The position numbers and the translations under genes were made by a program. Positions 1 to 6,301 of a DNA stretch of 12,878 nt are shown here, one piece after another (the stretch's first letter is position 1; each line of letters opens with the position of its first letter). The notes below the pieces were generated by a model that did no database searches, was not told where the DNA came from, and saw only the letters and a program-made list of their open reading frames with translations. Origin of the DNA: JBFJVD01 sp041624375 (GTDB lineage: Bacteria; Chloroflexota; Anaerolineae; Anaerolineales; E44-bin32); the NCBI GenBank assembly GCA_041624375.1, contig JBFJVD010000065.1, forward strand, positions 1-12,878, given 5' to 3'.

Positions 1-133
1 AGAGATCCTCTGTCCTGCCCGGAAGGCTCATCAGGATGATGATGGCCGGCACGGCATTGGCGAGCAGCACCAGGAAGACAAACTTGACGCCAGTCCATAA
101 CTCGTTGGACCACCACTCCCGGACCCTCTTCAT
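1..133 (-). CDS. N-terminal fragment of a membrane protein, cut by the window edge
   Basis: An ATG at 133-131 opens a frame that runs without a stop to base 1, giving 44 complete codons. A purine-rich GGAGGG (142-137) sits three to four bases before the ATG, slightly close but usable. The peptide begins MKRVREWWSNELW, a basic and aromatic amphipathic start, followed by a strongly hydrophobic stretch at about residues 16-38 and then a polar SLPGRTEDL. This looks like an N-terminal signal anchor or first transmembrane helix with the basic end in the cytoplasm. I do not recognise the family, and the rest of the protein lies outside the window. It is the most downstream gene in the minus-strand series and is separated from the next gene by about 480 bases and a terminator, so it should have its own promoter, which I could not identify. 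Confidence 0.6.
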   Translation of the reverse strand, partial: MKRVREWWSNELWTGVKFVFLVLLANAVPAIIILMSLPGRTEDL

Positions 134-490
134 ACACCCTCCATAATCGGCCTGGGGATCAAGAACCACGACTTCATCGTGCGCAGACGCGCCGGTCGTG
201 ACCCCACGTCGGTGCTTACGCCACGAAGCCACGCGAGCGACCTCGCCGCCCATATCGTGCAAAGTCAACGCAGCTGAAACTGGGTGAGCTGACCGAGACG
301 CCACGAGCACCCCAGGATCGCCATCGGAGAACGAACGCCTCGGATCCACAGGGTTCCCCAGCTCAATCTCGCGCCTATCTATTCCCAGCATACTGCATAT
401 GGGAACTCACCAGAGGTGCCGGTGCATGCCGGCGAGAAGGCTTAGTTGCGCCTGGACGCCAGATCGCCACCAAAACCTGGATAGGTATTG
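134..490. other. Gene-free stretch between the partial membrane protein and the Nudix terminator
   Basis: No reading frame here has both a plausible start and protein-like composition on either strand; the open frames that enter from 375-701 read as arginine- and proline-rich shadow. It should hold the promoter of the partial gene at 1-133, but no convincing -35/-10 pair is visible. A short inverted repeat (GCCGG, six-base loop, CCGGC) near 420-436 is too small to interpret. Confidence 0.5.
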
Positions 491-517
491 AAAAACGACC
501 CCGCGCCTGCAGGGTCG
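491..517 (-). terminator. Rho-independent terminator downstream of the Nudix gene
   Basis: Read on the minus strand, CGACCC followed by TGC, a four-base loop AGGC, then GCG and GGGTCG form a nine-pair stem (one T-G wobble), followed directly by five T residues (the A run at 491-495). This is a classic intrinsic terminator. It lies about 100 bases past the Nudix stop codon and should end that transcript. Its core is nearly identical to the hairpin at 2943-2964. Confidence 0.8.
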
Positions 518-615
518 CTCGGCTCACTGTCGGGGTCGGATTCGCCACAGCCCGACTGGGGATTTCATGGTGTCCATGTGCTGGAGCGGGGGTGGGCAAT
601 CTGTCGGATGAGAAC

Positions 616-1116
616 CTAGGGATTCTGATCCCGGGCCAGGAAATCCCTCGCCAAACACAGCCCGGCAATTGTCCTGGCATCCACCAATTCGCCGGCAGCA
701 ATCATGCGATCTATGTCCTTCATGTCAACCCAGATTTGACCGATTTCGTAGTCTTCGTCGCCCTGCAGCGAACTGGGGCTCAACTCCCTTGCCAGGTAAA
801 GGAAGCTGCGCACCGCGAAGTATCTCGCATTCGCCTGAAGCTCCCCGAGATCATCCCATCGGCCGGCCTGCATGCCGATCTCTTCCTGCAACTCTCGATT
901 TGCCGTCTCCCGATGACCCTCCCCGTCACGAAGCTCGCCGCTGGGAAGGAGGATCGTTGGCACCCCGAACGCAGGTGACGGTTCAATCACCAGAATGACC
1001 CGCCCATCGTCAAGGAGGGGCACGATCACGACTTCATCACCCATGCGAACAAACTCCGTCCCCTGGTGATCCTGCTCGATACGAAAGTACACAGAGGCGT
1101 AAAGCAGTTCAGACAT
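616..1116 (-). CDS. Nudix hydrolase, ADP-ribose pyrophosphatase / NudE-like
   Basis: This 166-residue protein carries a perfect Nudix box GX5EX7REUXEEXGU at residues 60-82 (G60, E66, R74-E75, E78-E79, G81). The box binds the divalent metals and supplies the catalytic glutamates that cut a nucleoside diphosphate linked to another group. The N-terminal half has the beta strands and the hydrophobic segment before the box that are usual for ADP-ribose pyrophosphatases. The C-terminal helix with the pattern GELVDARTIAGL is typical of the NudF/NudE branch, where a DA(K/R)T-like segment follows a short metal-binding helix. The likely role is housecleaning of ADP-ribose or related dinucleotides in the cytoplasm; the exact substrate cannot be read from sequence. 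GGAAGG lies four bases before the ATG at 1116. It is 76 bases downstream of the GNAT gene and is followed by a strong terminator, so it may be the last gene of a transcript. Confidence 0.9.
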   Translation of the reverse strand: MSELLYASVYFRIEQDHQGTEFVRMGDEVVIVPLLDDGRVILVIEPSPAFGVPTILLPSGELRDGEGHRETANRELQEEIGMQAGRWDDLGELQANARYFAVRSFLYLARELSPSSLQGDEDYEIGQIWVDMKDIDRMIAAGELVDARTIAGLCLARDFLARDQNP

Positions 1117-1192
1117 CTCCCCTTCCTATGCACCCGGCTCGACACATTCCGCCATGCTCGAGGTCCATACCTCTCACCAACTCCCCTCTCCC

Positions 1193-1696
1193 TTAGCCCA
1201 GCAGCTTGCCCATGATGATTTCATCGACCGGCTGACCGTCGATCCGGATGGCGCCCCGCTTCACACCCTCACGCAGGTACCCCAACCTCTCATACAGCTG
1301 GATCGCCCGCGGGTTGTCCGCCATCACCCCGAGCTCAAGCCGCCTCACGCCCTGGTCGAGCGCCCAAGCCTCCAGGGCCTCCAGCAGTCGCGTACCGATC
1401 CCTCGGCCCCACGCCCGCTGAAAGACCCCCATGGCGAAGTCCGCCCGATGTCGAATCCGATTCGAGGCCCCTCGGCGGCAGACAAGGAACCCAACGATCT
1501 CGCCGGCTTCCTCGGCGATCAAGTGCAGGCCCTCCGAGCGATCCTGTGACCGGATCCGCTCCCTCGCCGTTTCGACATCGAGCTGCCGCTCGCCGGGTTC
1601 CCAGAGGAGAAACGACGTTTCAACGTCAAGCTGTCGAAGGAACTCGACGTAGCTGAGGGCATCCTCCTCTTCAATGATTCGTACCGTCACGGTCAT
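1193..1696 (-). CDS. GNAT-family N-acetyltransferase
   Basis: This 167-residue protein has the whole GNAT fold. Motif A is at about residues 86-112, with the acetyl-CoA pyrophosphate-binding signature RAWGRGIG at 94-101. Motif B is around NPRAIQLYERLGY (128-140). The segment before it (GEIVGF, 65-70) is the usual beta strand ahead of a variable loop. The C-terminal EG-(x)n-DEIIMGKLL ending matches the RimL/YhhY-like branch that acetylates small molecules or protein N-termini; the acceptor cannot be predicted. The start is the ATG at 1696, 30 bases after the stop of the small helical protein, with only a weak ribosome site (GAAAG). Its spacing suggests co-transcription with that gene and with the downstream Nudix gene. 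One oddity: the heptapeptide RQLDVET occurs twice (21-27 and 37-43), encoded with different synonymous codons. Confidence 0.9.
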   Translation of the reverse strand: MTVTVRIIEEEDALSYVEFLRQLDVETSFLLWEPGERQLDVETARERIRSQDRSEGLHLIAEEAGEIVGFLVCRRGASNRIRHRADFAMGVFQRAWGRGIGTRLLEALEAWALDQGVRRLELGVMADNPRAIQLYERLGYLREGVKRGAIRIDGQPVDEIIMGKLLG

Positions 1697-1726
1697 CTAT
1701 TGCTTTCAGCTACTTGCGAAACGGAA

Positions 1727-2035
1727 TCAGGGCCAGCCCGGTCCGGCAGCGAGCCCGGCATCATCATCCCGAATCTTCCGGAGCACATCGGCCAGGTATT
1801 TGAACAGCTCCTGGGCTCCGAAAGCTCCCCTTGCTTGGGCCGACTGAATTCGATCCGCCACAAGGTATTCCATGGACTCAATCGTCGGATGAGATGTCGC
1901 CGGCGCGGCGTTGGGCCAGCGCTTTTCAAGACGGGTTGGCATCGACGTGCCAACCTCAAAGGCGAGCAGGACGCTTCGATCCAGATCGTCGATCTCGTTC
2001 TCCGCCGCAGTCAATAGACGCTGAAATTTACCCAC
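1727..2035 (-). CDS. Small helical protein of unknown function
   Basis: A 102-residue open frame begins with GTG at 2035, preceded at six bases by a good Shine-Dalgarno AAGGAAG (2048-2042), which is the main reason to believe it. The product is soluble, charged and mostly helical: an amphipathic N-terminus (MGKFQRLLTAAENEIDDLD), a proline/threonine-rich middle (about residues 40-50), and a second amphipathic helix around ELFKYLADVLRKI (76-88) ending in a Gly/Pro tail. I see no known motif, signal peptide or membrane segment. It lies directly upstream of the GNAT gene in the same direction, so the two are probably transcribed together. Overlapping frames on both strands are arginine-rich and look like shadows, but with no family match I cannot exclude that this one is also non-coding. 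Confidence 0.5.
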   Translation of the reverse strand: MGKFQRLLTAAENEIDDLDRSVLLAFEVGTSMPTRLEKRWPNAAPATSHPTIESMEYLVADRIQSAQARGAFGAQELFKYLADVLRKIRDDDAGLAAGPGWP

Positions 2036-2041
2036 CCTGGA

Positions 2042-2048
2042 CTTCCTT
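2042..2048 (-). promoter_or_regulatory. Shine-Dalgarno deciding the GTG start of the small helical protein
   Basis: AAGGAAG on the minus strand, six bases before the GTG at 2035-2033. No ATG in that frame lies nearer, so this site sets the start of the 102-residue gene. Confidence 0.5.
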
Positions 2049-2151
2049 GCTGATGTGTCCCAGCACTTCCCCGATCATGAACGGGCCAGATGTCTGATGA
2101 ACCGGTCATCACTGTACTGCTTTGGCGACCAGTCTCAAACCCTGGAGGCTG

Positions 2152-2592
2152 TTATCCCTGAGCCGCCTCCATCACATCCTTCAGGGTATTGAAATCGGAC
2201 TCCATCTGCTTTTCGAGCTGTTTGCCCACCAGACCCTCGCCCAGCTTGAAGAAGCCGCCAATTTCAGCCTGACCGCTGATCGTCAGGTGCGTGCCGCCGC
2301 CCATGGAGTCGAAACGGAGCGTCATCTCAAACGGAATGGGCCCGCCGACCGACTTCTGAGCAATCTGATGGGGAGGGTCCCAGACGGTGACCTCCGTCGT
2401 CCCTTCGAGCTTTCGTCCCATGAATCGATTCACCGAACGTTGGGTGGAGCCGACACCAATCGGCCCTTCCGAGGTCCATTCTGAGCCTTCCGATGTGCCC
2501 TGCCATTTGGGGTCGTTGGCCGGGTTGGTCACGAAGTCAAAAACCTCCTGCTGCGGACGGTCGATGTGAATGCTGCGCTCGAACGTATACAT
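2152..2592 (-). CDS. SRPBCC / polyketide cyclase-like lipid-pocket protein
   Basis: This 146-residue protein has the full START/Bet v 1-like (SRPBCC) layout. It opens with a strand MYTFERSIHIDRPQQEVFDFV (the hallmark 'x-x-x-I-x-x-P-x-E-V-F-x-(F/Y)-V' at about 4-21) and NPANDPKW (23-30). A run of antiparallel strands follows: EVTVWDPP (67-74, the usual turn), FEMTLRF (88-94), and THLTISGQAEIGG (101-113). It ends with the long C-terminal helix (about 117-143) that closes the hydrophobic cavity. Members bind or transform hydrophobic ligands, or have unknown roles; this one has no partner gene to narrow the ligand. No signal peptide is present, so it should be cytoplasmic. AAGGAGG nine bases before the ATG is a strong ribosome site and fixes the start at 2592. 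It stands alone, with more than 400 bases of non-coding DNA upstream. Confidence 0.88.
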   Translation of the reverse strand: MYTFERSIHIDRPQQEVFDFVTNPANDPKWQGTSEGSEWTSEGPIGVGSTQRSVNRFMGRKLEGTTEVTVWDPPHQIAQKSVGGPIPFEMTLRFDSMGGGTHLTISGQAEIGGFFKLGEGLVGKQLEKQMESDFNTLKDVMEAAQG

Positions 2593-2940
2593 GCTGGTCT
2601 CCTCCTTGGCCGTGTCGTTGTATCTGTGGGCATCAAATTCCTATCCGGGGCTCGTGATCGCGATGTTCTCCCTTCTCGCACTGATGGACGTGGATCCGAC
2701 CGACAACAAGACCCGTGGTCGGCAACGGTCTCCACCCAGGAGCACGAGACACCGAAGGCGGCGCCCGCTTCTGGGTCTGATCAGAGAACTCACGCTAGGA
2801 TGTTAGGCCTGATTGGTGGACCCGATTCGGCACCGGGCCACTTCCTAGCATACAACATTCGGGAAGCGTTCGGACTCGCGGCCGGGCCAGCCAGGATGCG
2901 AGGCGTATTCGTGAGCCCATCGTTTCTACTGGATTACGCG
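2593..2940. other. Intergenic stretch with a complex inverted repeat
   Basis: No convincing gene on either strand; plus-strand frames start inside the SRPBCC gene and are compositionally shadow-like. It should contain the promoter of the SRPBCC gene, but I see no clear -35/-10 pair. The main structure is the inverted repeat listed at 2794-2849. The stretch ends at the terminator-like hairpin at 2941-2966. Confidence 0.5.
2794..2849. repeat. Multi-arm inverted repeat (candidate structured RNA or operator)
   Basis: GCTAGGA (2794-2800) pairs exactly with TCCTAGC (2843-2849). Inside it GGCC pairs with GGCC, then GGTG with CACC, then CCG with CGG around a three-base loop, all nested in order with small internal loops. 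This gives about 18 base pairs in 56 bases. It lies in non-coding DNA between the nrfA end and the SRPBCC start. The function is unknown; the strand of any transcript is undecided. Confidence 0.45.
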
Positions 2941-2966
2941 AACGACCCCGCATCTGCGGGGTCGTT
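2941..2966 (-). terminator. Terminator-like hairpin downstream of nrfA
   Basis: A perfect 11-pair stem AACGACCCCGC / GCGGGGTCGTT with loop ATCT, 51 bases past the nrfA stop. The stem itself ends in AA/TT, but no long T run follows on either strand, so the terminator call rests on position, stem strength and its 19-of-22 match to the good terminator at 496-517. Confidence 0.6.
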
Positions 2967-3017
2967 GTGCTGGCAGGGTGTCCGCCGAACGGCCAGCTGC
3001 GGCGCGTGCTGCCTTCG

Positions 3018-4322
3018 CTAGCGGCTCGCGGTCAGCGTATACGCGATTGCTTTCAGCTCCGCCTGGCGGGCCAGGTCGATCGACTCAGCCAAGATACGAG
3101 CCGCTTCCTGCGGGCTGTGGAATCCGGTGCTGTTTTCGGAGGACACGAAGTCCCAGCGCATGCTGGCGGCGCGGTGCAGCATCAGGGCCTCGGCCAGGTC
3201 TTCGTCCGTCGCGCCCAGCTCGCGCGCGGCAACGATCGCATCGATCGCCGCCAGGAGCGCTTCTTCACTGCGGCGCAGCAGGCCGGCCGTCGTGTCCTGG
3301 ATGTTGATGATCCGCTCGCGCAATTCTTCTTCGGAGCGATTGTGACAGGTCTGGCAGGCCGCGTTGAGGTCCTGCAGTGGGCTGCGCAGCCAGTGATCCG
3401 ACACCTTGACGCTCCCCACCCGCACGAACGGCATATGGCAGTCGGCGCAGGAAACGCCGGACTGCGCGTGCAGGCTGGTGCTCCACAACTCGAACTCAGG
3501 GTGCTGGATCTTGATCATCGGCGCGCCGGTTTCGGCGTGTGTCCAGTCCTTGAAGGCGTACCCGTCATAGTGCTGCTCGATGGCGTCGATGGTCAGGCCC
3601 TGGCTCCAGGGGAAGGTGAGCACCTTGTTCTCGCCCAGGAAGTAATATTCCACGTGGCACTGGGCGCACACATAGCTGCGCATCTCCTGGCGGGTCGCCC
3701 GGCTCAGGTCGATGCCCCGCTGTTCCATCGCATTCTGGAAGGCCGGCCGGGTGATGACTAGATCCGTGGAGTCCGGATCATGGCAGTCTGAACACGAACT
3801 GCCAATGTGCAGCTGATCCTTCAGCTCGTCGTAGGGGGTGCTGTTGAAGGTCTCCCAACCCATGCTCGCGATCAGCCCGGGGGCCTCGGCGGCATGGCAG
3901 TTGATGCAGGCGCCGGGCTGCTGAACCAGCTGGACGCGCTGCGTGTTGCGCTGATCAATCTGGGCATAGTGGTGGCCGCGCTCTTCGTTGTGGTCCTTGC
4001 TGAACGCGTAGCCGGCCCACAGCCGCACCATCGCCGGGTAGGCTTCCAGCTTGCTGTACGGGGTGGATCCTCCATACGGGGTCGTTCCGTAATCTTCCTC
4101 CGTGCGGAGAAACGTGTCGTATTGATCGGGGAAGTTCTGTCCCCACACGGCCGGATCGATCTCGCCGGGCGGAATGTCCACCACACGCAGCGGGAGCTGC
4201 GCGGCTTCCTGTTTGCGCTGGTTGATGTTAATCAGCAGCGCGACGACGGCGATCGTCAATCCGCCCACCACCACCAGGCTGCCGATATAGATCAGGCTGG
4301 ATCTGGAGAGAAGTCTCGACAT
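3018..4322 (-). CDS. nrfA: Ammonia-forming cytochrome c nitrite reductase, catalytic subunit NrfA
   Basis: NrfA reduces nitrite to ammonium with six electrons outside the cytoplasmic membrane. The 434-residue protein has five haem-binding motifs: CINCH (139-143), CSDCH (177-181), CAQCH (219-223), CADCH (292-296) and CQTCH (323-327). Active-site and calcium residues align by motif: Arg115 in EERGHH, Glu225-Tyr226 after the third haem motif, and Lys271-x-Gln273-His274 in KIQHPE. The distal ligand regions SDH (308-310) and RWDFVSSENSTGFH (389-402) are also typical. The first motif ends in His where classical NrfA has Lys (CxxCK). A hydrophobic segment (about 9-32) has no obvious cleavage site and probably stays as a membrane anchor. 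I chose the ATG at 4322 because GGAAGGG lies about six bases upstream; an upstream ATG at 4379 would overlap nrfH. It follows the nrfH stop by 19 bases. Confidence 0.95.
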   Translation of the reverse strand: MSRLLSRSSLIYIGSLVVVGGLTIAVVALLININQRKQEAAQLPLRVVDIPPGEIDPAVWGQNFPDQYDTFLRTEEDYGTTPYGGSTPYSKLEAYPAMVRLWAGYAFSKDHNEERGHHYAQIDQRNTQRVQLVQQPGACINCHAAEAPGLIASMGWETFNSTPYDELKDQLHIGSSCSDCHDPDSTDLVITRPAFQNAMEQRGIDLSRATRQEMRSYVCAQCHVEYYFLGENKVLTFPWSQGLTIDAIEQHYDGYAFKDWTHAETGAPMIKIQHPEFELWSTSLHAQSGVSCADCHMPFVRVGSVKVSDHWLRSPLQDLNAACQTCHNRSEEELRERIINIQDTTAGLLRRSEEALLAAIDAIVAARELGATDEDLAEALMLHRAASMRWDFVSSENSTGFHSPQEAARILAESIDLARQAELKAIAYTLTASR

Positions 4323-4341
4323 GGGTGCCCTTCCCGTGTGC

Positions 4342-4812
4342 TCAGCGCCGATGTCCCACGTTGCCGTGACAGGCAACACAGGACAATGCTTCTTCGTCTG
4401 ACTCGCGATGCAGATTGCTCACCATCACTTGATGGCATTCCACGCAGTTTGCCTCCACGACGCCGGCGTTCAGCGGCTTGATGCGGATCGTGTTAGGGAA
4501 ATTGCCGGTCGTAAAAGCCACGCTGTGATTCCAGCCGTTCAGTCCTTTGATGAACCATTTGGCGAAGAAGGTGTGCGGGGTGTGGCAATCATTGCAGGCG
4601 GCCACGGCCTGATGGCTGGAGCGGGTCCAGCCGCTGTACTGCTCACGCATCACGTGGCAATTGATGCAGGCTTGCGGGTCGTCTGATAAATACGAGAGCC
4701 CTTCGGCGTAATCAAAGGTAAAGAGTCCGATCCCCCCAAGGAGGCCGATCGAGATGGCGACGGTCAAGGCCATCCAATTGATAGAACCAGGGTTTCCCCG
4801 CTTCATGTCCAC
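4342..4812 (-). CDS. nrfH: Cytochrome c nitrite reductase, membrane quinol-oxidising subunit NrfH
   Basis: NrfH belongs to the NapC/NirT family; it anchors NrfA to the membrane, oxidises the quinol pool and passes electrons to NrfA. The 156-residue protein has one N-terminal transmembrane helix (about 13-32) followed by four haem motifs: CINCH (49-53), CNDCH (73-77), CVECH (123-127) and CVACH (145-149). The first motif continues as CINCHVM, so Met55 stands at the CxxCHxM position known to ligate haem 1 in NrfH. The block with EGLSYLSDDPQ before haem 1 and the segment HTPHTFF-x-KWFIKG after haem 2 are characteristic. The start is GTG 4812 or ATG 4806, two codons apart; AAGGGTGAG sits five bases before the GTG. 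Gene order nrfH-nrfA with a 19-base gap means one transcript and probably linked translation. Confidence 0.95.
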   Translation of the reverse strand: MDMKRGNPGSINWMALTVAISIGLLGGIGLFTFDYAEGLSYLSDDPQACINCHVMREQYSGWTRSSHQAVAACNDCHTPHTFFAKWFIKGLNGWNHSVAFTTGNFPNTIRIKPLNAGVVEANCVECHQVMVSNLHRESDEEALSCVACHGNVGHRR

Positions 4813-5151
4813 GCCAACTCACCCTTTGTGACCGCAGCGTCGGCGAGCATAAGCCGCTGCAAACAGCAGGCTGCGCGAGCGGCGAACGACTCAAGTTGCC
4901 AGGGGGTATCGGATCCCCGCCCGGTCGAAGGAAAGCTGTGGGAGGCGGTCAGCGATGTTCTCCTCCGGGAGGATCAATGGGCAACTATACATTAAATCAC
5001 CCCCGAGAGGTGCGACAACCTGTGCCGCGGGTCCATCGGGCGGCGAAAGGTCCCACAAGCTACGACGACATCAGCTACATTCGTTCTGGCACCGAGGCCG
5101 AAGCGCGGCTGCCCGCCTCGGAGGTTGTGGAGCCGCCGGTGGTGGACCGCC
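4813..5151. other. Upstream region of nrfHA, no gene seen
   Basis: This 339-base stretch should hold the nrfHA promoter on the minus strand. The only AT-rich spot is around 4984-5000, where the minus strand reads TATAGT (4989-4984) as a possible -10 with no matching -35 at 17 bases, about 170 bases before the nrfH start. I looked for an FNR/CRP-type dyad (TTGAT-N4-ATCAA) and found none. A hairpin CCGAGGC / GCCTCGG with a 16-base loop (5092-5121) lies just past the stop of the next gene and could help end its transcript, but it has no T run. Confidence 0.4.
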
Positions 5152-5352
5152 TTAGGGAGCCCTTCGCTCCGTGAAGCCAAAACACAAGAATGCAGCTGCG
5201 AGCAAAACGTTGACCCCCACGTACTCCCATCCAAGGGAAGCGCTGGTTAGGCCGAACGGCGCGAGGAACTTGACCACCATGACTGCGGCAAGCACGAGGC
5301 AGCCTCCACCCGCCCCGATGAGGAAGGCGCGGCGAAGGCGGACTCCGTGCAC
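5152..5352 (-). CDS. Small membrane protein with two predicted helices
   Basis: A 66-residue frame from GTG 5352 to TAA 5152. It has a basic N-terminus (HGVRLRR), a glycine-rich hydrophobic helix (about 9-30), a short loop (FGLTSASLGWEY), a second hydrophobic helix (about 42-59) and a basic end (TERRAP), so both termini are likely cytoplasmic. I do not recognise the family. The start is uncertain: the ribosome site before the GTG is weak (GAGCAGG), and the frame stays open back to a TTG at 5445. I prefer the GTG because the upstream part passes through the perfect hairpin at 5413-5435 and encodes poor-quality sequence. It lies 168 bases downstream of the four-helix membrane protein and about 340 bases upstream of nrfH, in the same direction. 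Confidence 0.5.
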   Translation of the reverse strand: MHGVRLRRAFLIGAGGGCLVLAAVMVVKFLAPFGLTSASLGWEYVGVNVLLAAAFLCFGFTERRAP

Positions 5353-5412
5353 ATCAGCCTGCTCATCATCGTCAGGCCGAAAGGAAAGGAGGGGGGCACC
5401 GATCAGGAGAAC

Positions 5413-5435
5413 GGGGCGGCACGCGTTGCCGCCCC
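5413..5435 (-). terminator. Perfect GC-rich hairpin, possible terminator of the four-helix protein gene
   Basis: GGGGCGGCA (5413-5421), loop CGCGT, TGCCGCCCC (5427-5435): a perfect nine-pair stem in the gap between the stop at 5521 and the start at 5352. Position suits a terminator, but the minus strand continues GTTCTCCTG with no T run, so a pause or processing site is also possible. Confidence 0.45.
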
Positions 5436-5520
5436 CACGCGCCAAGTAGTCGCGATCTTTTGGCCCGATCGCCCGCGCGCGGTTGCGGGCGTACCGGATT
5501 TGCAGGCAATCGGCGCAGGC

Positions 5521-5907
5521 CTAAGCGGCTTGCTCGCTTTCGAAGTCCGCTCGAAGGTACCAGGCCCGGTCCCGGATGAGGAGGATCAAGGCCAGCAGCG
5601 TGAGAACCAGGAACGCCAGATCCGGGAGCCCGAATTGATCCAGCACGGTGAGAACCGACATACCCGCCAGCGCGGCGACCACGAGCCAGTAGGCCGGGCG
5701 GCTCCTGCGACCAAGCAGGCCGATGAGCACGGTCAGGACGGCCGCGGTGAGCAGGGTCGAGACGGCCATGCCTACCCTGAGCAGGTCCATCTCGCGAAAC
5801 GAGGGATGGGCGCCGACGGAGATGATGGCGCCGAGCGCGAACCAGATCAGCGCGTTGAGGATGAGGAGCACGCGAGCAGCACGGATGGTGGATGGAGGTG
5901 AGGTCAT
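5521..5907 (-). CDS. Four-helix integral membrane protein of unknown function
   Basis: This 128-residue protein is almost all membrane: helices at about 12-32, 44-66, 72-91 and 94-112, with short loops HPSFREMD, GRRSRPAY and DQFGLPD, and a charged tail (IRDRAWYLRADFESEQAA). The arginine-rich loop between helices two and three and the basic N-terminus suggest cytoplasmic placement of those parts. The ending with a DRAWYL block resembles small uncharacterised membrane proteins I associate with Chloroflexota; no function is known to me. The frame stays open 49 codons further upstream, but the ATG at 5907 has an AAGGAG at 11 bases and begins exactly where the hydrophobic protein begins, so I take it as the start. 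An upstream open frame ends with TGA overlapping this ATG (ATGA). Confidence 0.72.
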   Translation of the reverse strand: MTSPPSTIRAARVLLILNALIWFALGAIISVGAHPSFREMDLLRVGMAVSTLLTAAVLTVLIGLLGRRSRPAYWLVVAALAGMSVLTVLDQFGLPDLAFLVLTLLALILLIRDRAWYLRADFESEQAA

Positions 5908-6301
5908 CGGAGGGTGGACTCCTTGCCAGATCCGAGTCTGGCCTCGGTCAATGGCTCCCCTCGGGTTGTGAGGTCGGGCAGGTTGGCCTGAATGAGGGCT
6001 TCGAAGAGTCGGGTGCCGATCTGCCCGGGATCGATGCTCGGTCAGCCCAAGCATACAACAGGAGTCATCGAACTCAGCGTGATGCTACGCGGGGGGCTGC
6101 AAACCTGGATGAATCGACTCGAAACGCCGATGACTACCAGCGAGAGGCACGCAGAATTCAGTCCTTCACAGGGACACTACGCTCTGCAGCTTACTCGCTG
6201 AGAATGAACCCGAGTTGTGCTCGTGGCAAATCAGGGTTCAGTTCGTGGGCGACTGCTCAGATTCTTCGAGGATTCCGCCCCTGCTACCGCAGACCTAAAA
6301 T
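5908..6301. other. Intergenic stretch, possible decayed coding sequence
   Basis: No intact gene. On the minus strand a frame of 45 codons (6041-5907) with protein-like content (for example GTRLFEALIQANLPDL) ends in a TGA that overlaps the ATG of the four-helix protein. It is preceded in frame by a TGA at 6044-6042 and then another 44 open codons back to a TAG. There is no start codon with a ribosome site. It could be the relic of an upstream gene, or chance. The remainder (6180-6301) shows nothing. Confidence 0.35.

Noticed and set aside
2941..2966. tmRNA-like tag (the codons GCG AAC GAC before the hairpin read A-N-D)
   Set aside because: No tRNA-like acceptor domain, no full tag or stop pattern; the AND reading comes from the hairpin arm sequence.
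2967..3761. 264-codon plus-strand open frame
   Set aside because: It is antisense to nrfA, whose haem motifs and active-site residues are unmistakable; the frame is open only because of GC-rich codon bias.
4323..4379. 19-codon N-terminal extension of nrfA from an upstream ATG
   Set aside because: It would overlap the nrfH end, adds a non-signal-like polar leader, and lacks the ribosome site that the ATG at 4322 has.
3807..4481. 224-codon plus-strand open frame
   Set aside because: Antisense to the nrfA/nrfH junction; both real genes are supported by haem motifs.
5353..5445. Upstream TTG start for the two-helix membrane protein
   Set aside because: TTG without a ribosome site, and the extension reads through a perfect hairpin into non-protein-like sequence.
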